Assembly: GCF_000721705.1 (NCBI RefSeq)
Contig: NZ_JOJL01000004.1
Span: 496,001-560,000, forward strand
From: Actinoplanes subtropicus
Lineage (GTDB): Bacteria > Actinomycetota > Actinomycetes > Mycobacteriales > Micromonosporaceae
Direction: 5' to 3'
Length of the DNA stretch: 64,000 nucleotides
Below, piece by piece: positions 59,489 to 64,000 of the stretch (position 1 is the first letter of the stretch; each line of letters starts with the position of its first letter). The notes under the pieces were generated by a model, which was given only the letters and a program-made list of their open reading frames with translations, searched no databases and was not told where the DNA came from. A program made the translations under genes and the position numbers.

Positions 59489-60358
59489 CTATCGGCGGAT
59501 GTGCGGCAGCAGGGCGGGCACCTCGCGCATATGCCGGGCGTACGCCGGGCGGCGCTCCGCCGAGCGGCGGTCCATCATCGGCACGCTGACCAGGGCGAAC
59601 AGCAGCACCATGAGGGCCGGCCCGGCGACCGACCACCACCAGCCCGGCGCCGCCGCGAGCCCGAAGAGCCACAGCCCCCACCAGAAGCCGATCTCGCCCA
59701 GATAGTTGGGGTGCCGCGAATACCGCCACAGTCCACTGTCGAGAATCCGCCCCCGATGAGCCGGGTCGGCGGCGAACCGGCGCAACTGCAGATCCGCGAC
59801 CGCCTCGATGAGGATCGCGCCGGCCGTGACCACGACGGCGAGCACGTCCAGCACGCCGAACGGCCGCTCCAGCCGGGTCATCGCCGGCCAGACCGGCAGC
59901 AGCCCCGCGAAGACCACGAGCGTCGGCATCAGCTGGATCCCGGTCAGGTTGACCACCCAGAACGGCAGCCACGGCGGTCGTTGCTCGCGCAGCCGCACGT
60001 ACCGCCAGTCCTCGTGGCCGAGGCCCCGCCAGCCCACGGCCCAGTTCGCGGTCAGCCTTACTGCCCAGATCAAAACCAGCGTGAGTACGAGGATCTGCCG
60101 GGCGCTCGCGTCGCCCCGCCACAGCGCCCAGGCGACCACGATGACCGCCGGGGCGACACTCCAATAGGGGTCGTAGAGGCTGGCGTTGCCGGCCACGGCA
60201 CTGACCAGGAACACGACCACGGTCGCCGCGAGGTCGGCCTCGAACGTGTGCCACAGGGGACGGTCACCGGGAGCCGTCGCCGCCACGGCCCAGGCGGCCA
60301 GCCCGGCCACCGCGTACGCCATGGTCACCAGCCCGAGACCCACCCAGCGCGACCTCAT
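59489..60358 (-). CDS. DUF1295 / steroid 5-alpha-reductase-like membrane protein
   Basis: 289 aa, 6-7 helices. The family's C-terminal signature SGLWRYSRHPNYLGEIGFWW is present, with YDPYWSVAPAVIV and LTANWAVGWRGLGHEDWRY further upstream. Members reduce or methylate double bonds of lipids or steroids using NADPH or SAM; the reaction here is unknown. The start overlaps the stop of the upstream lipoprotein gene by 4 nt (ATGA). Confidence 0.85.
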   Translation of the reverse strand: MRSRWVGLGLVTMAYAVAGLAAWAVAATAPGDRPLWHTFEADLAATVVVFLVSAVAGNASLYDPYWSVAPAVIVVAWALWRGDASARQILVLTLVLIWAVRLTANWAVGWRGLGHEDWRYVRLREQRPPWLPFWVVNLTGIQLMPTLVVFAGLLPVWPAMTRLERPFGVLDVLAVVVTAGAILIEAVADLQLRRFAADPAHRGRILDSGLWRYSRHPNYLGEIGFWWGLWLFGLAAAPGWWWSVAGPALMVLLFALVSVPMMDRRSAERRPAYARHMREVPALLPHIRR

Positions 60359-60939
60359 GTCCGGCACGCTCCCGCGAAGAAGGAGACGGTGACGCGGGTC
60401 GGCGGCCGACCGTTCTCCGCGATGTCGAGCGGGATGCAGCCGGGTTTCTTGAGGTGGAAGCCGCCGATGTAGGCGGTGTCGCTGGTCGCGCACGCGTGGA
60501 AGACGACCTTGTCAGTGGGGGAGTATTGCCAGCCCTGGCCGTACTCGAGGCCGGCCGCGCCCGCATACCCGGCGGGGATCGTGACGGTGACCGTCGCTCC
60601 GGCCCGCACCTCGGCGCCGAGCTTGTAGTCGCCGGTGGCGGGGTCGCCGAAGTCCTTCGGGTTCGCGGTCGCCCAGGACCGCAGGCCGGGCCACTTGATC
60701 GAACCGACGACCAGATCCTCCGCGGCCGGCGACATGGTGATGGGGACGTGCGCCTCGGTGCCGGCGCATTCGATGTCCCGCACGCCCGGCGCGCTCCCGC
60801 CCGGCGCGGCGCTGACCGTGGGAGGCGCCACGCTCACCTGCGGCATCGGCTCCGGCACAGCGTTGCCGGCCCCGCACGCGGCGGTGACGGACAGGCTCAC
60901 GAGGGCGGGAACGAGCGCCGCCCAGGCCCTTCTGATCAT
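60355..60939 (-). CDS. Lipoprotein of unknown function
   Basis: 194 aa. Type II signal peptide with lipobox VTAAC (Cys22). A Pro/Val/Ser-rich linker is followed by a beta-sandwich-like domain (VPITMSPAAEDLVVGSIKWP, GATVTVTIPAGYAGAAGLEY) with three or four Cys in the mature part. Coupled to the DUF1295 gene by an ATGA overlap. The LuxR and peroxidase genes follow on the same strand, so all four may share one promoter. Confidence 0.7.
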   Translation of the reverse strand: MIRRAWAALVPALVSLSVTAACGAGNAVPEPMPQVSVAPPTVSAAPGGSAPGVRDIECAGTEAHVPITMSPAAEDLVVGSIKWPGLRSWATANPKDFGDPATGDYKLGAEVRAGATVTVTIPAGYAGAAGLEYGQGWQYSPTDKVVFHACATSDTAYIGGFHLKKPGCIPLDIAENGRPPTRVTVSFFAGACRT

Positions 60940-61099
60940 CGAAGCCCCCTCCGCGTCCGGCGCCGGGTCGTGCCCGGATCATAGGCCGCACGACCGACAC
61001 TTCACGGCTCATCGATACCCGACCGTCCCGCGACACGGTCGCCGGTCGCCTTCGGCCAACCGGGGACGCGCGGCGAAGTGTGCACTTTGTTTTGCGCGT

Positions 61100-61128
61100 T
61101 TGCGCTGGTGAGGAAGCCGCGCGATAGT
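61100..61128 (+). promoter_or_regulatory. Promoter of the beta-helix gene, probably leaderless
   Basis: TTGCGC (61100-61105), 17-nt spacer, GATAGT (61123-61128), then 7 nt to the ATG. Upstream lies a small dyad AAGTG-TG-CACTT (61076-61087). Confidence 0.45.
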
Positions 61129-61135
61129 ACGCGTC

Positions 61136-62533
61136 ATGTCGACCGTCCGTCGTGTCGCCGCTGTCGCCGTGGTCGCGACCGTCATTCTCGGCCTGTCCGC
61201 TTCGGCGGCGCAGGCGCATCGGCGCACGACATTGTTCGTGTCGCCGCACGGGTCGGATTCCGCCGCCGGGACATTGGCGGCTCCGATGCGGACGCCGCAG
61301 GCCGCCGTCGAGCGGCTGGGGCGGGCGGGCGGCACCGTCCGGCTCGCCCGTGGGACGTACGGGCGGCAAAGAATTGTCATCGACGGGCGGGCGCATGTCG
61401 CGATTCTGGGCTCGCCCGGAGCCGTTCTCGATGGCACGGGGCTGAAGCCGCCGGCCGGGCGGAGTGGCATGGTGGAGATCCGGGACAGTTCGGATGTCAG
61501 CGTGTCGGGGCTCGGCATCGCCGGGTATCGCACGAAGGCGCTGTCGGCGGTGCCGATCGGCATTTTCGTGACCGGCTCCGGGCACGGGATCAGGCTCGCC
61601 GGGAACCACGTCCATCATCTCGGCAACGACAACGGGACTTTGGGCAGCTTCGACATCAACGCGCACGGCATCGCGGTCTACGGGACGGATGCCCGGGCGG
61701 CGATCGCCGACGTGCGGATCAGCGGGAACGAACTCGACCATCTCGTTCTCGGCGCCAGCGAGACCCTGGTGCTGAACGGGAACGTCGACGGCTGGTCGGT
61801 GACCGGCAACGTCATTCACGACGACAACAACATCGGCATCGACGCGATCGGGTTCGAGGACACCATTTCCGGGCCGGCCCGATTCACCGGCGTCAACCGG
61901 GCGCGGCACGGGCTGATCGCCGGCAACCGGGTGTCCCGCATCATCAGCGAGGGGAACCCGGCGTACTGGGAGGACGGTTCCTGGTGCAACTGCGCGGACG
62001 GCATCTACGTCGACGGCGGCGGCTCGATCGTCATCGCCGGCAACCGGGTGGACGCCTCCGACATCGGCATCGAGGTCGCCTCGGAATGGAAGCAGGGGCG
62101 CACGAACGACATCCGGGTGAGTGGCAATACGGTGACCGGAAGCCGTTACACGGGACTGGCGATCGGCGGGTACGACCGGGACCGCGGTGAGGCGTACGAC
62201 ATCGGGGTCTTCGGGAATTGGCTGCGCGGGAACAACACGCTGCGCGACGGCTCGCCGGAGATTTTGCTGCAGTATTACGTGCACGACACGACGATCAGTC
62301 ACAACACCGTCATCTCCACGAACCCGGGCCAGACCGTCCTGCTCCACCGCGACGCCCCGGCCGGCGGTGCGGCGAAGAACGCCCGGCTCGTCCTGGACCA
62401 CAACACGTATCAGGGCCGGGCCGCCGCCGGGCGGGAGCTCTACTACTGGAACGGCGTCGAGCGGCGCGGCCTGGCGGCCTACCGGGCGGCGAGCGGGCAG
62501 GACAGATCGAGCACCTACCGACGGAACCGATGA
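61136..62533 (+). CDS. Secreted right-handed beta-helix protein (polysaccharide-lyase-like)
   Basis: 465 aa. Signal peptide about 1-28 (VVATVILGLSASAAQAH, cleavage after AQA). Then FVSPHGSDSAAGTLAAPMRT, the usual opening of secreted beta-helix proteins (a G-x-D-S-x-x-G-T pattern), followed by regular strands with Asn ladders (VRISGNELDHL, SWCNCADGIYVDGGGSIVIA, IRVSGNTVTGSRYTGLAIGG). Members are pectate or alginate lyases, mannuronan epimerases or unknown. Given kduI at 19.7 kb a uronic-acid polymer is possible but not shown. No catalytic motif can be assigned. Confidence 0.8.
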   Translation: MSTVRRVAAVAVVATVILGLSASAAQAHRRTTLFVSPHGSDSAAGTLAAPMRTPQAAVERLGRAGGTVRLARGTYGRQRIVIDGRAHVAILGSPGAVLDGTGLKPPAGRSGMVEIRDSSDVSVSGLGIAGYRTKALSAVPIGIFVTGSGHGIRLAGNHVHHLGNDNGTLGSFDINAHGIAVYGTDARAAIADVRISGNELDHLVLGASETLVLNGNVDGWSVTGNVIHDDNNIGIDAIGFEDTISGPARFTGVNRARHGLIAGNRVSRIISEGNPAYWEDGSWCNCADGIYVDGGGSIVIAGNRVDASDIGIEVASEWKQGRTNDIRVSGNTVTGSRYTGLAIGGYDRDRGEAYDIGVFGNWLRGNNTLRDGSPEILLQYYVHDTTISHNTVISTNPGQTVLLHRDAPAGGAAKNARLVLDHNTYQGRAAAGRELYYWNGVERRGLAAYRAASGQDRSSTYRRNR

Positions 62534-62557
62534 GGGCCCCGGACCCGTCGTAGGGGC

Positions 62558-63778
62558 ATGAACCGGAGACTCGGCGCTCTGCTCGCCGTCGTGGTGGTGT
62601 TGGTGGCGGGCGCGTGCGGCTCCCGGGTGCCCGGTGACGCCGGGCGGATCGACGCGAAGCTGGTCAGCGACCTCGGACCGGGCGAGGCGCAGACCGTGGC
62701 GCAGTCCGTGGACGCGTTCGGCTTCGACCTGTTCCACCAGGTGGCCGACGGTAAGCAGAACACGATCACGTCACCGGTGTCGGTGGCCACGCTGCTCGCG
62801 ATGGTCCTCGCCGGCGCCGACGGCGACACTGCCACGAAGATGGCTCAGGTGTTGCACCTCGGCGAGCGCCGCGACGTGCGGGTCGGCGCGCTGCTGCGCT
62901 CGCTGGCGGACACCGACGAGGTCGAACTCTCCGTCGCCGATGCGCTCTGGGCCGGCCCCGCCACTGCACTTCAAAAGGACTATCAAGATTTCGTACGCCG
63001 GACCTTCGGCGCCACGATCGGCCAGGGCGATCTCGGGTCGCCGGGCATCGTCAAGACGGTCGACGACTGGGCCGCGAAGAACACCGGCGGCCGGATCGAC
63101 CACATCGCCGCCGATCTCGGGTTGCCGGACGCCCAGGCCGCCGTGGTGCTGCTGAACGCGGTCTACTTCCTCGGCCGGTGGCAGACGCCGTTCGACAGCG
63201 GCCTCACCCGCCCGGCGCCGTTCGCGGCCGGCGGCGCCGCGCCGGTGGACGTGCCGACGATGCAGCTGCGGGCCACCACCCTCGGCTACGCCCAGCTCGA
63301 CGGCTATCGGATGCTGCGCCTCCCGTACGGCAAGAATGGCCGTTACGGCATGGAGATCATGCTGCCGGACCAGGGCCACTCGCTGGCTGGCATGCTCAAG
63401 GGGCTGGACGAGAGCACGTGGCGCGCGGCGGTCGGGCGGCTGAGCGAGCAGGAGATCGACGAGGTGACCCTGCCGAGGTTCGAGCTGCGCTGGTCGGGCC
63501 GGCTGATGAAGCCGCTGGCGCAACTGGGCATGCCCACGGCCGGGTTCGGCAGCATGTCCGCGGCGAACCCGGCCCTGGCCACGGTGGTGCACAAGACCTA
63601 CCTCAAGGTCGACGAGAAGGGCACCGAGGCCGCCGCGGTCACCGGCGGCATGATGGCCACCGCGGGTCGCGCGAACCCGCTGGAGTTCCGGGTCGACCGG
63701 CCCTTCGCGTTCACCATCTCGGACCGGCAGACCGGCGCGATCCTGTTCCTGGGCGCCGTCGCCGACCCGCGGTCCTGA
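62558..63778 (+). CDS. Secreted lipoprotein serpin (serine protease inhibitor)
   Basis: 406 aa. Type II signal peptide with lipobox VAGAC (Cys20). Serpin core about 50-400: ITSPVSVATLLAMVLAGADG, VVLLNAVYFLGRWQTPFDSG, and the inhibitory hinge DEKGTEAAAVTGG followed by the reactive loop, with the signature FRVDRPFAFTISDRQTGAIL (F-x-x-D-R-P-F-x-F-x-I). The small-residue hinge E-K-G-T-E-A-A-A is that of functional, loop-inserting inhibitors. The loop is about two residues longer than in antitrypsin, so P1 lies at Ala, Gly or Arg of MMATAGRANP. Anchored outside the cell, it would trap a serine protease. Starts 24 nt after the beta-helix gene. Confidence 0.92.
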   Translation: MNRRLGALLAVVVVLVAGACGSRVPGDAGRIDAKLVSDLGPGEAQTVAQSVDAFGFDLFHQVADGKQNTITSPVSVATLLAMVLAGADGDTATKMAQVLHLGERRDVRVGALLRSLADTDEVELSVADALWAGPATALQKDYQDFVRRTFGATIGQGDLGSPGIVKTVDDWAAKNTGGRIDHIAADLGLPDAQAAVVLLNAVYFLGRWQTPFDSGLTRPAPFAAGGAAPVDVPTMQLRATTLGYAQLDGYRMLRLPYGKNGRYGMEIMLPDQGHSLAGMLKGLDESTWRAAVGRLSEQEIDEVTLPRFELRWSGRLMKPLAQLGMPTAGFGSMSAANPALATVVHKTYLKVDEKGTEAAAVTGGMMATAGRANPLEFRVDRPFAFTISDRQTGAILFLGAVADPRS

Positions 63779-63784
63779 CCCGCC

Positions 63785-64000
63785 TCAGATCGGGTTGCTG
63801 GTGTAGATCGCCGTGCTCGCCTGGCTGCCGATGAACGGGTTGTTGACCGCCCACAGCAGACCGCTCTCGTACTCGGGCACGTCGAAGTCGCACTTCACCC
63901 AGCCGCCGGCCGCGCCCCGGTCGTTGAAGCACTGCCGGGCCCAGTTGTGCCCCTGGATCGTGCCGGCGGCGGATTCCCCGTTCGCCTTGGTGTCCTTGAC
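63785..64000 (-). CDS. C-terminal part of an unidentified protein (runs off the window)
   Basis: 71 codons to a TGA at 63785-63787: starts VKDTKANGESAAG, then WARQCFND, GGWVKCDFDVPEYESGLLWA and ending SQASTAIYTSNPI. Two Cys and many aromatic/Gly residues suggest an extracellular beta domain. I do not recognise the family; the N-terminus lies outside the window. Confidence 0.55.
   Translation of the reverse strand, partial: VKDTKANGESAAGTIQGHNWARQCFNDRGAAGGWVKCDFDVPEYESGLLWAVNNPFIGSQASTAIYTSNPI

Overview
The window is very high in G+C, with strongly G/C-biased third codon positions and many GTG starts. Several probable promoters have a TANNNT box only 6-7 nt upstream of the start codon, as in leaderless transcription. 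Together with SARP, LuxR, AraC and IclR regulators, an actinobacterial NhaA-thioredoxin fusion, a HemD-winged-helix fusion and type VII secretion-like small proteins, this points to a chromosomal segment of a filamentous actinomycete, most likely Micromonosporaceae (Actinoplanes-like). The genus is inferred, not shown. No rRNA, tRNA, CRISPR array or intact insertion sequence was seen, and no gene-free stretch exceeds about 300 nt.

Layout. 1-6.7 kb: export operon (lipoprotein, membrane-fusion protein, ABC ATPase), UppP, a Cys-rich winged-helix regulator with a DUF3291 protein, a membrane-domain/lipase fusion and a TSUP permease. 6.7-13 kb: a CadD remnant, two cation diffusion facilitators, PhoU, an ArsR-type regulator divergent from a dienelactone-hydrolase-like gene, and an aldehyde dehydrogenase pseudogene. 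13-18 kb: a large secreted subtilase and a broken asparagine synthetase. 18-22.4 kb: a PilZ protein and a uronate-type cluster (kduD remnant, IclR regulator, kduI, divergent LctP-family permease). 22.5-30 kb: a third CDF exporter, a VirS/MymA-like divergon (AraC regulator against monooxygenase-SDR-hydrolase), a TetR/DUF4873 pair divergent from an AurF-like diiron oxygenase, and two overlapping small paralogues. 30-37 kb: nitrite assimilation (HemD fusion, sirohydrochlorin chelatase, nirB, nirD, narK) with a phosphotransferase gene inside it.

37.2-38.3 kb is a gene graveyard: methyltransferase, large serine recombinase and class C beta-lactamase fragments lie end to end. 38.3-42.7 kb holds a tightly packed four-gene operon (EspC-like small protein, large hydrophobic protein, YbaB-like protein, lipoprotein) divergent from a SARP regulator. 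42.7-47.5 kb: a GH92 glycosidase lacking an ordinary start codon, a GT4 glycosyltransferase, a methyltransferase and a DinB-like protein. 47.5-64 kb: NCS1 permease beside a decapitated agmatinase, DedA, NhaA-DsbA, lipoproteins, a strictosidine-synthase-like protein, a PAF-acetylhydrolase-like protein, an MFS exporter, an animal-type haem peroxidase behind a miniature ATPase-LuxR regulator, a beta-helix protein and a lipoprotein serpin.

How it fits together. HemD (uroporphyrinogen III) and the chelatase (sirohaem) feed the NirB cofactor, while NarK brings in the substrate. KduI, the kduD remnant, the IclR protein and the permease are remains of a pectin/uronate pathway. The many decayed genes (6.8, 11.9-13.0, 16.9-18.0, 18.9, 37.2-38.3 and 49.0 kb) mark this as a rearranging, accessory-type part of the chromosome. 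The least explained loci are the tandem DYR-motif proteins at 29.9 kb and the type VII-like operon at 38.3-41 kb.
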